Below, piece after piece: positions 34,399 to 43,164 of a stretch of 64,000 nt of DNA. The position numbers and the translations under genes are program-made. The first letter of the stretch is position 1. Every line of letters begins with the position of its first letter. This DNA comes from Porphyromonas vaginalis. GTDB lineage: Bacteria > Bacteroidota > Bacteroidia > Bacteroidales > Porphyromonadaceae. Location of the stretch: NCBI RefSeq assembly GCF_958301595.1, contig NZ_CATQJU010000001.1, positions 1,302,001 through 1,366,000 on the forward strand, written 5' to 3'. The notes beneath the pieces were generated by a model. The model made no database searches, was not told where the DNA came from, and saw nothing but the letters and a program-made list of their open reading frames with translations.

Positions 34399-35436
34399 AT
34401 GAAATACTTTTTCATCGGCATCGATGTATCCAAAGAGAAACTAGACGCCACAATGATTCACTACGAATCTGAATCAGACAGCGAGCAGCAGCTCGCCTAC
34501 ACTACAGTAGAAAACAACCCTAAGGGGTTCCGGAGCCTCGTCTCTTGGAGTAAGAAGAACGCTGGTCGAAGAGTCAAGACCGACACCATGCTCTTCTGCT
34601 GTGAGACTACAGGAGGATACGATCGCGCACTCTGCGACTGGCTCTACGGCAACGGCCTAAACATCTGGCGCGAAAGTGCTCTGCAGATCAAGCGCAGCAT
34701 GGGTCTGCGCAAAGGCAAGGACGACAAAGCCGACTCAGAGATGATCGCTTACTACGCCCTACGCTTCCGCTCCCAAGCCACTCTCTATAAACCTCTGGAC
34801 GGGAACATGCGTAGCCTACGTGACCTCTTTCTCTATAGGCAGTCTCTAGTTGCCGAGAGACAGGCTAAGATGGTTAGTTCCAAGGAAAAACAGCACATCT
34901 CTAGCAAGTCTAAAGTCGACAACTTCATCTACCGAGATGCTCAGAAGGGCATCGACATCCTGACCAAAAGCATCAAAAAGTGCGAGTGCCGAATGCTTGA
35001 AATCATCAAGGAAGACGAGGAGATGTACCGCAACTACCTGCACCTCATTTCCTGCAAAGGAGTGGGCCTCATCACCTCTGTCATGCTGATCATCTACACC
35101 GACAACTTCAAGAGCTGGAATGCCAAGAAGATGGCTAGCTACTGCGGTATAGCACCCTTCTACGAGAGCTCTGGGAGCTCAGTCTTTCACAAAGCCAACA
35201 CAAGTGGCTACAGTAACCGACGGCTAAAAGGAATCTTGACCCAAGCAGCCCGAAGTGCCATAACTCATAACCCAACATTAAGACAATACTACCTACGCAT
35301 GAAAGCCCAAGGCAAGCCCTACGGGGTCATCCTCAACAATGTCAACAATAAGCTCGTACACATTCTCTTCTCTTTAGTTCTGCACGACTGCGACTTCGAG
35401 CTGGACCACGAAGCGAAGAGAGCTCTTCGAGCCTAG
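34399..35436 (+). CDS. IS110 family transposase (DEDD recombinase)
   Basis: 345 aa, normal IS110 length. The N-terminal RuvC-like DEDD domain begins FFIGIDVSKEKLDATM, with CETTGGYDRALCDWL and KGKDDKADSEMIAYYAL holding the further acidic residues. The C-terminal Tnp20 domain has SCKGVGLITSVMLI, SYCGIAPFYESSGSS and ANTSGYSNRRLKGIL, with the Ser-containing active-site region. A coiled-coil segment links the two. The protein appears intact, without frameshift, so the element may be active. Confidence 0.96.
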   Translation: MKYFFIGIDVSKEKLDATMIHYESESDSEQQLAYTTVENNPKGFRSLVSWSKKNAGRRVKTDTMLFCCETTGGYDRALCDWLYGNGLNIWRESALQIKRSMGLRKGKDDKADSEMIAYYALRFRSQATLYKPLDGNMRSLRDLFLYRQSLVAERQAKMVSSKEKQHISSKSKVDNFIYRDAQKGIDILTKSIKKCECRMLEIIKEDEEMYRNYLHLISCKGVGLITSVMLIIYTDNFKSWNAKKMASYCGIAPFYESSGSSVFHKANTSGYSNRRLKGILTQAARSAITHNPTLRQYYLRMKAQGKPYGVILNNVNNKLVHILFSLVLHDCDFELDHEAKRALRA

Positions 35437-35445
35437 TCCAAGGAA

Positions 35446-35695
35446 GGAAAGTCTCCGCTCGGGGAGCGCCCCCGCGGCAAGGGGTGGGAGCCCCCACCCC
35501 GCCGAGCGGTTCACCCGAAGAGAAGCGAGTCCTCCGAGTCAAGTTCAGAAAGGAAAGTCTCCGCTCCGGGAGCGCCCCGCGGCAAGGGGTGGGAGCCCCC
35601 ACCCCGACGAGCGGTCCCCCGAAGAGAAGTAGACCGAGCTTGCGAAACGAGAAAAAACTTCGCTTTTTACTTGCACATGAACTTAGAAAGCAGGA
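35446..35695. repeat. GC-rich 106-bp tandem repeat (two units) plus ~70-bp tail
   Basis: Two units begin GGAAAGTCTCCGCTC at 35446 and 35552. Each contains GCGGCAAGGGGTGGGAGC followed by CCCCACCCCG, which can fold strongly. The tail GAGAAAAAACTTCGC...CTTGCACATGAACTTAG is the reverse complement of 2563-2668. It starts within 10 bp of the transposase stop codon. Confidence 0.78.
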
Positions 35696-35709
35696 CGCAG
35701 TAAAATCAG

Positions 35710-35753
35710 TCAACAGCTATCAGCTAACGGCCAAAAGCTAACAGCCAACGGCC
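35710..35753. repeat. TTRGCYN-type heptamer run (inverted)
   Basis: CAGCTATCAGCTAACGGCC followed by AAAAGCTAACAGCCAACGG: degenerate heptamers complementary to the TTAGCYN array at 37165-37305. It lies at the 3' end of the maf gene. Confidence 0.65.
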
Positions 35754-35757
35754 TTTT

Positions 35758-36339
35758 TTACGAGAAGAGGTCGGCGTCTTGTAGTACGCGGTAGAGGCGA
35801 TGCACGGGGAGCCCCATGACGTTGTAGAAGGAGCCCTCGATGTGCGAGACTCCGATGTAGCCGATCCACTCCTGTATGCCATAAGCGCCCGCTTTGTCAA
35901 GCGGTTGGTAGCGCGCTACGTAGTGGTCTATCTCGCTGTCCGTAAGCTGTGCGAAGGTGACCAGCGTGTGGCTCGAGAAGGAGATTTGCCAATCGATCGT
36001 GGAGAGCGAAACGCCCGAGACGACCTCATGCTGGCGACCGCTCAGGCGGTGTAGCATACGACGAGCGTCGTCCAGGTCATGTGGCTTGCCGAGGATCTGC
36101 CCGTCGAGGAGGACAACCGTGTCGGCCGTGATGAGCAGTTCGTCAGCTTCTAGTGTGGGTAGTAGCTGCTCCGCTTTGAGCTGGGAGAGATAGAGCGGCA
36201 CCTCTTCAAGAGGAAGCGTGTCAGGGTAGGCCTCGCTGTGTCCCTCGATGGTACGTATCTCAAAGGGATGGCCGAGTGTGGCGAGGAGCTCTTTGCGACG
36301 TGGCGATTGGGAGCCAAGGATCCAGCGGTAGGGTCTCAT
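35758..36339 (-). CDS. maf: Maf family nucleotide pyrophosphatase
   Basis: 193 aa from the ATG at 36339, which overlaps the upstream gene stop by four bases (ATGA); the frame stays open further upstream, but that part is antisense-like noise. Motifs are ILGSQSPRRKELL, ITADTVVLLDGQILGKPHD, HEVVSGVSL and DKAGAYGIQEWIG, which define the Maf/YhdE family of dTTP/UTP or m7GTP pyrophosphatases. The catalytic Asp is in TADTVV. It removes non-canonical or modified nucleotides and has been linked to septum control. Confidence 0.95.
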   Translation of the reverse strand: MRPYRWILGSQSPRRKELLATLGHPFEIRTIEGHSEAYPDTLPLEEVPLYLSQLKAEQLLPTLEADELLITADTVVLLDGQILGKPHDLDDARRMLHRLSGRQHEVVSGVSLSTIDWQISFSSHTLVTFAQLTDSEIDHYVARYQPLDKAGAYGIQEWIGYIGVSHIEGSFYNVMGLPVHRLYRVLQDADLFS

Positions 36340-37118
36340 AGGGGATAGTCTTCTAGGATAGCTTCGGTGAATAGGTTGTAGATTTGCGATACCTCTTGCA
36401 AGTCGTCGGGTCGCTGCTCGAGGAGTGCCCGATGGCGAGCGATGGTCTCTAGATCGTGCCGGCGTGCGGGACCCGTCTGCGCGCTGTAAGGGTCGATGGT
36501 GGTTGCCTTGGAGGCGGTGCGCAGGATGAGTCCGTCGAGCAGGTCTGTGGGGAGGTCGGCCTGCGTCAGCAGACGGTGCGCGAGCGTGTAGAGGCGGTTG
36601 GTGCAGTTGGAGGCCAGCACGCCCGCGAGGTGTAGCCAGAGGCGTTGGTCGAGTGTCGAGGGGAGTGCCTCGACCTGCAGGAGAGCGTTCCACTGCTGGA
36701 GGGTGGTCAAGCCCTCGTCAGTGGCCAGTTGGTAAAGGATCTTTTGCCCCTCGAAGGGAACGATGACCTCCCGGGCAAAGCTGTTGAACGGGTACCAGAC
36801 GCCATAAGCGCGTTGCCCGCTCAAGCACTCAATCGGGGTTACAGCGGAGGTGTGGACGACCAAGGCGCCGAGTGGCGGGAGTGCTGTGGCAACCTCACTG
36901 ATGGCATGGTCGCTGACAGCGATGAGGTAAAGGTCCGCCGTGGGGAGCTGCTGCAGACTATCGGTGACGGGGCAGGCTAGTGCAAAGCGATCACGGAGTG
37001 CCTCGGCATGCGCCAGTTGACGACTGTAGATGCCACAGAGCGAAGCGGTAGCGTGGCTAGCCACTGCAGCCGCTAGGGAGGTGGCTACGCCTCCAGAGCC
37101 TATGAGAACGATCCGCAT
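36336..37118 (-). CDS. DUF2520 Rossmann-like oxidoreductase family protein
   Basis: 260 aa from ATG 37118; a TTG twelve bases upstream is a weaker start. The N-terminal Rossmann fold has MRIVLIGSGGVATSLAAAV (GxGxxA-type) and YLIAVSDHAISEVA, followed by HTSAVTPIECL and YPFNSF. The helical C-terminal DUF2520 domain has LAGVLASNCTNRLYTLA. These resemble pyrroline-5-carboxylate reductase or F420-dependent reductases, but the substrate is unknown. It is co-transcribed with maf. A TACCTTTG -7 motif lies on the minus strand at 37153-37160. Confidence 0.9.
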   Translation of the reverse strand: MRIVLIGSGGVATSLAAAVASHATASLCGIYSRQLAHAEALRDRFALACPVTDSLQQLPTADLYLIAVSDHAISEVATALPPLGALVVHTSAVTPIECLSGQRAYGVWYPFNSFAREVIVPFEGQKILYQLATDEGLTTLQQWNALLQVEALPSTLDQRLWLHLAGVLASNCTNRLYTLAHRLLTQADLPTDLLDGLILRTASKATTIDPYSAQTGPARRHDLETIARHRALLEQRPDDLQEVSQIYNLFTEAILEDYPL

Positions 37119-37164
37119 AAGCAATGACAAACTAAGAGATGTATCATGTCCCCAAAGGTACGAA

Positions 37165-37305
37165 ATTAGCTGTTGGCCGTTAGCTTTTGGCTGTTGGCGG
37201 TTGGCTGTTAGCCGTTAGCCGTTGGCTTTTGGCTGTTAGCTTTTGGCTGTTAGCCGTTGGCTGTTGGCTGTTAGCTTTTGCCTGTTGGCTGTTAGCGGTT
37301 GGCGA
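37165..37305. repeat. TTRGCYN heptanucleotide array (about 20 units)
   Basis: Strict 7-bp periodicity over ~140 bp: TTAGCTG TTGGCCG, TTAGCTT TTGGCTG, TTGGCGG and so on. It separates the maf operon from the polysaccharide locus promoter at 37341. Confidence 0.85.
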
Positions 37306-37340
37306 TTCTGCTTTGCCTCTTCCGATTGCGCAGAAATAGG

Positions 37341-37348
37341 TACATTTG
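37341..37348 (+). promoter_or_regulatory. -7 promoter element of the polysaccharide locus
   Basis: TACATTTG matches the Bacteroidetes -7 consensus 50 bp before the epimerase remnant. It is the only promoter-like motif seen before wzx, so it probably drives the locus. No well-spaced -33 element was found. Confidence 0.5.
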
Positions 37349-37397
37349 CACTTGGATGTCAGAGAATCCTTTTTCAGCCCCCATCTTTTACACAAAC

Positions 37398-37502
37398 ATG
37401 AAACTACTAATCACTGGCGGAGCAGGCTTCATAGGCTCCAACCTCTGCGAGCACTTCCTCCGTGAAGGACACACCGTCCGCTGTCTTGACAACTGCAAAT
37501 GA
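37398..37502 (+). pseudogene. 5' remnant of an NAD-dependent sugar-nucleotide epimerase gene
   Basis: 34 codons encode the start of an extended SDR epimerase, with the NAD-binding motif [10 protein letters not shown] and then [16 protein letters not shown], after which the frame stops at TGA. Complete relatives run to ~310-350 aa. Ten bases later the flippase gene starts. It looks like the stump left when the rest of an epimerase gene was replaced by the present locus. Confidence 0.85.
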
Positions 37503-37511
37503 TGTAGATAA

Positions 37512-38786
37512 ATGACCTTACCGAAGTTCATATCCGAAAACATTCAGTTGGCAAAAAGACATGGGAAGATTGTAGAGAATACAATTGCCATGTCCCTTAT
37601 CACGTTCTTGAATTCGAGTTTTCAGCTGATCATATATCCCTTTCTAATCCGAAAGGTGGGAGCTGAAGATTATGGGCAGTTTGCGTTTGCTCTTTCTATC
37701 GTCTCCTACTTTATGGTATTTGTCGGATTTGGCTTTGATATGATTGCTACGAAGTATATGGCGATAGCACACGAAGAGGGGGATAGCAAGGAAAAGAGTG
37801 CCATTGTTTCTAAGATATTCTCTGCAAAGATCTACTTGCTTATCCCGGCACTGGTCGTCTATACGCTACTTATTCTTGTGATACCTCGTCTGTACTCCTA
37901 TAAAGAACTCTATTTAGCCCTTAGTCTCCTAGTAGTAAGCTATGTCTTTATCCCAGGGTGGTACTATCAAGCACTGCAAAACAACCGAATATACCTGTAC
38001 ATACAAATTGTATCTAAGGTTATACTGCTCTTCATAGTGCTGCTAGCTGTACGAGGAGAAAGAGGTATATATGTATACACATGGGTCTTTGCTATCACCT
38101 CCTTTCTAGGGTATCTTGTTTCCGCTCTTTACCTTGTGGTACATGACAAAGTGATCGTCTCCTTAGTCTCTTTGAGGAACACTCTGTCTTATTTTAAAGA
38201 GTCCTCGCATCTATTTCTCTCTAATTTCCTCTCCATCTTTAAGTCTTCTGGCATTTATATCGTCATTGGGACTCTCTTTGGCATGAAAGAGTTGACCGCT
38301 TTTGATTTCAGCTTTAGAATAACTCAAAACGTCCTCAATCTGACTAAGTCTCTAAACTTAGCTATATTCCCAAATATCGTGACCAACTACTCTGTAGATC
38401 GAGTAAAGCGAATCCTTAGAAAGGAAATCATTCTAGGGCTACTTATGACACTAGGGATTATTGCTATAGGCTGGCCCCTCATTATCATTATGGGTAATGG
38501 ACCTATAATTGACATTGCCTATCCAGTCCTCGTGATTATGTCTGGTATGGTCTTTATTTGGTTCTTGTCTAGCTTTTTCATTGACTTGGTACTTATTCCC
38601 AGGGGTAAGAATCAAGCGGTCTTTTGGAATCAGCTTCTAAGTCTCACACTCATAGCCCTTTTTTCTGCAGTGTCATACTTTTTACGCTTACCTGTTTGGG
38701 CGTTTACTCTTGCGATACTTATTGCTGGGGGAGTTGAGCTTACCTTCCTTTGTTATGTCTCAAAGCTCTTTGCGAGTAGAAGGTGA
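37512..38786 (+). CDS. wzx: Wzx-type polysaccharide flippase (MOP superfamily)
   Basis: 424 aa with about 12 membrane helices and the N-terminal pattern of O-antigen flippases (NTIAMSLITFLNSSFQLIIYPFLIRKVGAEDYGQFAFALS). It moves undecaprenyl-linked oligosaccharide units across the inner membrane. The gene is visibly more A/T-rich than the flanking maf genes, which is common in exchanged polysaccharide loci. It lies directly after the epimerase stump and 25 bp before the polymerase gene. Confidence 0.9.
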   Translation: MTLPKFISENIQLAKRHGKIVENTIAMSLITFLNSSFQLIIYPFLIRKVGAEDYGQFAFALSIVSYFMVFVGFGFDMIATKYMAIAHEEGDSKEKSAIVSKIFSAKIYLLIPALVVYTLLILVIPRLYSYKELYLALSLLVVSYVFIPGWYYQALQNNRIYLYIQIVSKVILLFIVLLAVRGERGIYVYTWVFAITSFLGYLVSALYLVVHDKVIVSLVSLRNTLSYFKESSHLFLSNFLSIFKSSGIYIVIGTLFGMKELTAFDFSFRITQNVLNLTKSLNLAIFPNIVTNYSVDRVKRILRKEIILGLLMTLGIIAIGWPLIIIMGNGPIIDIAYPVLVIMSGMVFIWFLSSFFIDLVLIPRGKNQAVFWNQLLSLTLIALFSAVSYFLRLPVWAFTLAILIAGGVELTFLCYVSKLFASRR

Positions 38787-38811
38787 CTTTTAATACTTAA
38801 GAATAGCTTAT

Positions 38812-40002
38812 ATGAATAGCCTCTACACCTTCTACTCATGGACGGACATTATTGCTGTATTGTTCTACCTTATAGTCACGATTTTTTTATGCATGAAGCT
38901 GTCAAGTCATAGAAGTACATTCCTTCTACTCTCTATACTTCACTTCACGATGACTTGTTTTTACTACTACAATGGCACCGTTAGTATAGACGTTAGTGAT
39001 TGTGCTATGTATTATAAGGTATCGTATCAGTATAGTGGCTCTTGGATTAGTATCCTTAGCATTAGGGAGAGTGTCTCCTTTATCTGCTTCCTTTGCTTAC
39101 CCCTAATACATATTCTAAAGCTTAATTATCTCGGTTGCTTCATTACATTTTCTATCGTAGGTCTATTGGGCTGGTTTTTATTGTTCCGAGTGATCTTGGA
39201 CGTTCTTGTTTCTAAAAAGAGATCGAAGTGGATCTACTTTATCTTTCTCCCACAGCTACACTACTGGACTTGTGCTATCGGAAAGGATTCTATTTTGTTC
39301 TTTTTGATATGCGTCGCTCTATACACTTGGCACTTTAGAAAACCGATGTGGACTTTTTTCTTCTCAATGCTTCTCATTGCACCCATACGAATACATATTG
39401 CGGTGGGCATTATGTTGGCATATGTGCTTTCTGTCTTTTATTCTAAGCGACATTATACTTGGCGTGTAAAAATACTCTTAGCACTTGTCTCTCTAGTAGG
39501 ACTCTTTTTGTCTTTTAAGGTCGCTATGCAAGTAACAAACTCTTTAAATGCTCAAGAGCTCAGTGAGTATGTTACTAGAGATGATGCAAAATACAGTGAC
39601 ACAAATGCAGGTGTGGATCTAAGTGGTGCATCTTGGGGAGTGAAGGTCTTATCATTCCTTTTCCGGCCATTGTTTTTTGATGCCCGTAACTACTTAATGA
39701 TGGAGGCTTCTGTAGAAAATGTCTTTTGGGTATTGTTATGCCTCACGATTGCATTACGTCTTTGCAATCGTCAAACGCGTCGAGAAGCAGATTGGCACTA
39801 CTTGGGATTTGCGATTCTGTCAATTCTTATTCTCTCGTTAGGTCTTTCTTATGGAAACTCTAATCTAGGAATAGCTGTTCGACAAAAGACAATGATCTTT
39901 CCCTTCTTATTCTACAGTCTATTCTTGCTTCAGCCATTGAAGCTATCTCAGAAATATAAGACAATAAATACTCCAACATCAATTAACCCCTTATTAAAGT
40001 GA
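38812..40002 (+). CDS. Wzy-like O-antigen/capsule polymerase (EpsG-like)
   Basis: 396 aa with about ten membrane helices and low G+C. The pattern YYWTCAIGKDSILFFLICVAL followed by a basic loop is like EpsG/Wzy polymerases, which join flipped repeat units in the periplasm. Polymerases share little sequence, so the call rests on topology, this motif and position between the flippase and a glycosyltransferase. Its TGA overlaps the next start (TGATG). Confidence 0.78.
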   Translation: MNSLYTFYSWTDIIAVLFYLIVTIFLCMKLSSHRSTFLLLSILHFTMTCFYYYNGTVSIDVSDCAMYYKVSYQYSGSWISILSIRESVSFICFLCLPLIHILKLNYLGCFITFSIVGLLGWFLLFRVILDVLVSKKRSKWIYFIFLPQLHYWTCAIGKDSILFFLICVALYTWHFRKPMWTFFFSMLLIAPIRIHIAVGIMLAYVLSVFYSKRHYTWRVKILLALVSLVGLFLSFKVAMQVTNSLNAQELSEYVTRDDAKYSDTNAGVDLSGASWGVKVLSFLFRPLFFDARNYLMMEASVENVFWVLLCLTIALRLCNRQTRREADWHYLGFAILSILILSLGLSYGNSNLGIAVRQKTMIFPFLFYSLFLLQPLKLSQKYKTINTPTSINPLLK

Positions 40003-41144
40003 TGAAGTTACTACGGCTATTTACATCGGCAGGGTCGATCGGACTTATTAAGGGTCAGTATCGCTATCTAAGAGAGCATGGCATTGACATTGTCGTAGCT
40101 ACAGGGCCATCATCCCTTTCAGACAGGCATCTTGCACTCTTGGAAGGATCGCCACATAGACTGGTACCTCATTTGCTACGTCCCATCTCTATTTGGAATG
40201 ATGTAAGAGCTCTCTTTGAGTTGATCAAGCTCATCAGAGGGGAAAAACCTGATGTAGTACATGCAAATACGCCTAAGGCATCTCTCCTTGGCATAACTGC
40301 TGCTTGGTGGTGTCGCGTGCCACATCGCATCTATACGGTTACTGGACTTCGCTTCCAAACGGCAAAGGGCTTCTTTCGCTGGTTACTTATCACTATGGAG
40401 CGTATCACCTGTCGCCTCAGCACCAAAGTAATCCCAGAGGGTGATGGGGTCGCAAAGACACTACGTGACGAGCATATTACAAGGAAGCTTCTTAAAAAGT
40501 TACACAACGGAAACATTAACGGAATTGACTTGGCATACTACGATAAGAGTGCCATACCTATAAGCTTGCTGAGCCAAGCTAAGTCTGAGATGAGCTTCTC
40601 TGAGGAAAGCTTCACCTTTATCTTTGTGGGACGGATCGTGAGGGATAAGGGTGTCAGTGAACTTGTGGAGGCGTTCACTCGTTTGCAGCAAGAGCATCCC
40701 GATGCTCGATTGCTACTCGTTGGCGACTTCGAGCAAGAGCTAGATCCACTACCTGAGGATGTCTATCATACGATACAGAGTCACCCAGCCATCTACTGTG
40801 CAGGGTGGCAAGATGATGTGCGCCCTTGGTTTGCCGCAGCTGATGCATTGGCCTTCCCCTCTTATCGGGAGGGCTTCCCCAACGTTGTGATGCAAGCGGG
40901 TGCTATGGAGCTACCCTGCGTTGTTTCCGACATCAATGGTTGCAACGAAATCATCATAGAGGGAGAGAATGGTCTGATCATTCCGTCTCACGATGCAGCA
41001 GCACTATATCAAGCTATGAAGCGTATGATTGAGGATAAAGCTCTTTACATGCACTGCCAGCAGAATGCTCGCCCTCTGATCGCCTCTCGCTATAAGCAGG
41101 AAGATGTATGGCAAGCAACGCTGGAGATGTACAAAGAGCTATAA
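40002..41144 (+). CDS. Glycosyltransferase family 4 (GT-B)
   Basis: 380 aa from the ATG at 40002 overlapping the polymerase stop. N-terminal acceptor domain with VVHANTPKASLLGITAAWW and YTVTGLRFQTAKGFF; C-terminal donor-binding domain with FIFVGRIVRDKGVSELVEAF, LLLVGDFEQELDPL and the E-x7-E type motif EGFPNVVMQAGAMELP. It resembles enzymes that add N-acetylgalactosamine or related sugars to lipid-linked diacetylated sugars (PglA/CapM-like), which would follow from the PglC-like transferase in this locus. The sugar specificity is inference. Confidence 0.92.
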   Translation: MKLLRLFTSAGSIGLIKGQYRYLREHGIDIVVATGPSSLSDRHLALLEGSPHRLVPHLLRPISIWNDVRALFELIKLIRGEKPDVVHANTPKASLLGITAAWWCRVPHRIYTVTGLRFQTAKGFFRWLLITMERITCRLSTKVIPEGDGVAKTLRDEHITRKLLKKLHNGNINGIDLAYYDKSAIPISLLSQAKSEMSFSEESFTFIFVGRIVRDKGVSELVEAFTRLQQEHPDARLLLVGDFEQELDPLPEDVYHTIQSHPAIYCAGWQDDVRPWFAAADALAFPSYREGFPNVVMQAGAMELPCVVSDINGCNEIIIEGENGLIIPSHDAAALYQAMKRMIEDKALYMHCQQNARPLIASRYKQEDVWQATLEMYKEL

Positions 41145-41184
41145 GAACGAAATAGTATAACCCACGACAATAACAAGAGTATCT

Positions 41185-42474
41185 ATGAACTTTAGGAAAT
41201 TAGCATTCAACCTCGTTGACTCCATGAGAGGAGGATTGATTAATGCAGAACTCAAACGTCTCGAACGCTCCGAGATAGATAAAGACTTTTATAATGCTGA
41301 GAAGAGGGCTTCGATGAGCAACTTCTTGGCATCTCTACGAGATGTGCCAAGCTATAAAGACTTAGACTTATCGAAGGGCTTAGAGCAGTTTCCCGTAATC
41401 CAAAAGAAAACAATCCAAAGTGATCGGAGTAACTTCCTATCGAAAGCATATCAGAGAGAGGATCTTATCAAAGTGTCTACCTCTGGATCATACGGACTCC
41501 CTGCAGAGTACTACCTGACGAAGCAAAAGAAAGCACAGCAACTAGCCGAGGTTATTCACTATGGGCGAAAAGTAGGCTATGATGTCGGAGTCAAGCACAT
41601 GTACATCCGCTCAGTGGTGCATAAGAGTGCCTTCAAGCAATACTTGCAAAACGAACATTATCTAGGATGCAAAGATCTTGATGCTTGTTTCTTGCAAAGG
41701 GCTAGAGAGGTCTTGAAAAAGAAACAAGTAAAGGTGATCATTGGATTTCCTACGGCTATCTCGATGATTGCAGATTACTGTCTTAAAGCGGGAGATGCGG
41801 GGGCTAGCTACTCTATAAAGGGAGTTATCACAAGCTCAGAGAATCTCTCTGAGCAGCAACGAGAGATTATGAAGAAAGCATGGGGTGATATAGGCATTTG
41901 CAGTAGATACTCGACAGAAGAGTTTGGTGTTTTGGCTTGTCAGTATGAAGCTACTGGAGACTTTCTCATCAACTCGCTAAACTACCATATTGAAATCCTC
42001 AAGATAGACTCAGACTTACCTTGTAGTGAAGGAGAGATAGGACGTATTGTCGTTACGGATCTTCATTCTTTTGCCAATCCTTTAGTACGCTACGACACTG
42101 GAGATCTAGGGCTAATAGGACGCAGAGAGACAGATGAGTTTGGTAGCTTGCTCGCTTTTAAGTCTCTGTCAGGAAGAGGTGTGCAAGTCATCGTCACTCC
42201 TTCGGGCGAATTGAAGTATCCCCTCTACTTAGATACTATAATGGAGCGTTTTGAGGATTCTATTCTTCAATATCAGCTCATTCAAGAGACAAAGAGCGAC
42301 TTCCGTCTGTTGGTTATCCCTAAGGACCCCTCTGTTGGAGAAGTCTTAAATGAATTGAATGTTGCTATGCTAGGATGGCTCGGAGAGGGAGCCAACTTAA
42401 ATATCGAGGTCGTCAAAAGTCTAGAGATGCTACCATCTGGCAAACGTCCTTATGTCATCAACAAGACCCTTTGA
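41185..42474 (+). CDS. CapK / phenylacetate-CoA ligase-like adenylate-forming protein
   Basis: 429 aa. ANL-superfamily features are the Ser/Gly loop VSTSGSYGLPAEYY, SRYSTEEFGVLACQYE, and VRYDTGDLGLIGR. CapK-type homologues are frequent in capsule loci, where they are thought to activate or attach an acyl or amino acid group. The sequence is quite diverged from true phenylacetate-CoA ligase (longer N-terminus, different loop), so CoA ligase activity is not assured. The next gene starts two bases after its stop. Confidence 0.85.
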   Translation: MNFRKLAFNLVDSMRGGLINAELKRLERSEIDKDFYNAEKRASMSNFLASLRDVPSYKDLDLSKGLEQFPVIQKKTIQSDRSNFLSKAYQREDLIKVSTSGSYGLPAEYYLTKQKKAQQLAEVIHYGRKVGYDVGVKHMYIRSVVHKSAFKQYLQNEHYLGCKDLDACFLQRAREVLKKKQVKVIIGFPTAISMIADYCLKAGDAGASYSIKGVITSSENLSEQQREIMKKAWGDIGICSRYSTEEFGVLACQYEATGDFLINSLNYHIEILKIDSDLPCSEGEIGRIVVTDLHSFANPLVRYDTGDLGLIGRRETDEFGSLLAFKSLSGRGVQVIVTPSGELKYPLYLDTIMERFEDSILQYQLIQETKSDFRLLVIPKDPSVGEVLNELNVAMLGWLGEGANLNIEVVKSLEMLPSGKRPYVINKTL

Positions 42475-42476
42475 CT

Positions 42477-43094
42477 ATGTACCGAGCATATATCAAGCGT
42501 ACTTTAGACTTTCTTCTAGCCCTCATCGGACTGATCGTCTTGTCGCCATTGCTACTGGTGGTGACGGTGTGGCTACACTTTGCTAATAAGGGGGCAGGAG
42601 CGTTCTTCACGCAGGAGCGCCCAGGCAAGGATGAGCGAATCTTTAAGCTCTACAAGTTTAAGAGTATGACCGATGAGCGAGATGCGGAGGGCAATCTGCT
42701 CCCTGATGGGAAGCGGCTTACGTCTGTCGGTCGCTTCATCCGCAAGACTTCGCTCGATGAGTTACCTCAGCTATGGAATGTTCTCAAGGGGGATATGAGC
42801 TTGGTCGGTCCACGTCCTCTATTTGTGGACTATCTTCCATATTATACGACAAGAGAGCGATTGCGCCACACTGTACGTCCTGGCATTACGGGTCTAGCTC
42901 AAGTCAGGGGCCGAAGTTACCTCCCTTGGGATCAGAAACTCGCAACAGACGTTGAGTATGTAGAGCATCTCAGCTTCTCGCTAGACTGTCGCATCTTATT
43001 TAAGACCGTGGCAAACGTCCTTGCCTCAAAAGATGTTGCCGTAGATCCGAGAAATGTTGGAACAAGACTAGATACTGAGCGGTCAGAAGCTTAG
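42477..43094 (+). CDS. PglC-like initiating sugar-phosphate transferase
   Basis: 205 aa from the ATG two bases after the CapK stop; an in-frame ATG at 42375 overlaps CapK. A membrane re-entrant helix (LDFLLALIGLIVLSPLLLVV) is followed by the catalytic TSLDELPQLWNVLKGDMSLVGPRP, holding the Asp-Glu dyad, and by RPGITGLAQVRGRS. These small monotopic transferases place phospho-diNAcBac or a similar sugar on undecaprenyl phosphate. The aminotransferase and acetyltransferase genes nearby fit such a sugar. Confidence 0.95.
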   Translation: MYRAYIKRTLDFLLALIGLIVLSPLLLVVTVWLHFANKGAGAFFTQERPGKDERIFKLYKFKSMTDERDAEGNLLPDGKRLTSVGRFIRKTSLDELPQLWNVLKGDMSLVGPRPLFVDYLPYYTTRERLRHTVRPGITGLAQVRGRSYLPWDQKLATDVEYVEHLSFSLDCRILFKTVANVLASKDVAVDPRNVGTRLDTERSEA

Positions 43095-43164
43095 CTCATT
43101 TACAAAACGAGTCCTCAGTTATAGTCTTCCATATTAGTCTATCCTCAATAGCTATCAACTTCGT

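Larger units (their letters stand above)
34145..35440 (+). mobile_element. IS110-family insertion sequence (ends approximate)
   Basis: One recombinase gene preceded by about 250 bp of non-coding DNA and followed by almost none, the layout of the IS110 group. No terminal inverted repeats are visible, as expected for this family. The exact ends cannot be fixed without an empty site. The left side abuts the REP-like array and the right side abuts a GC-rich tandem repeat. Confidence 0.6.

Noticed and set aside
36340-36693. N-terminal extension of Maf in the same frame
   Set aside because: The extension is Arg/Pro/His-rich and lies antisense-like within the DUF2520 gene. The ATG at 36339 with ATGA overlap gives a standard Maf length.
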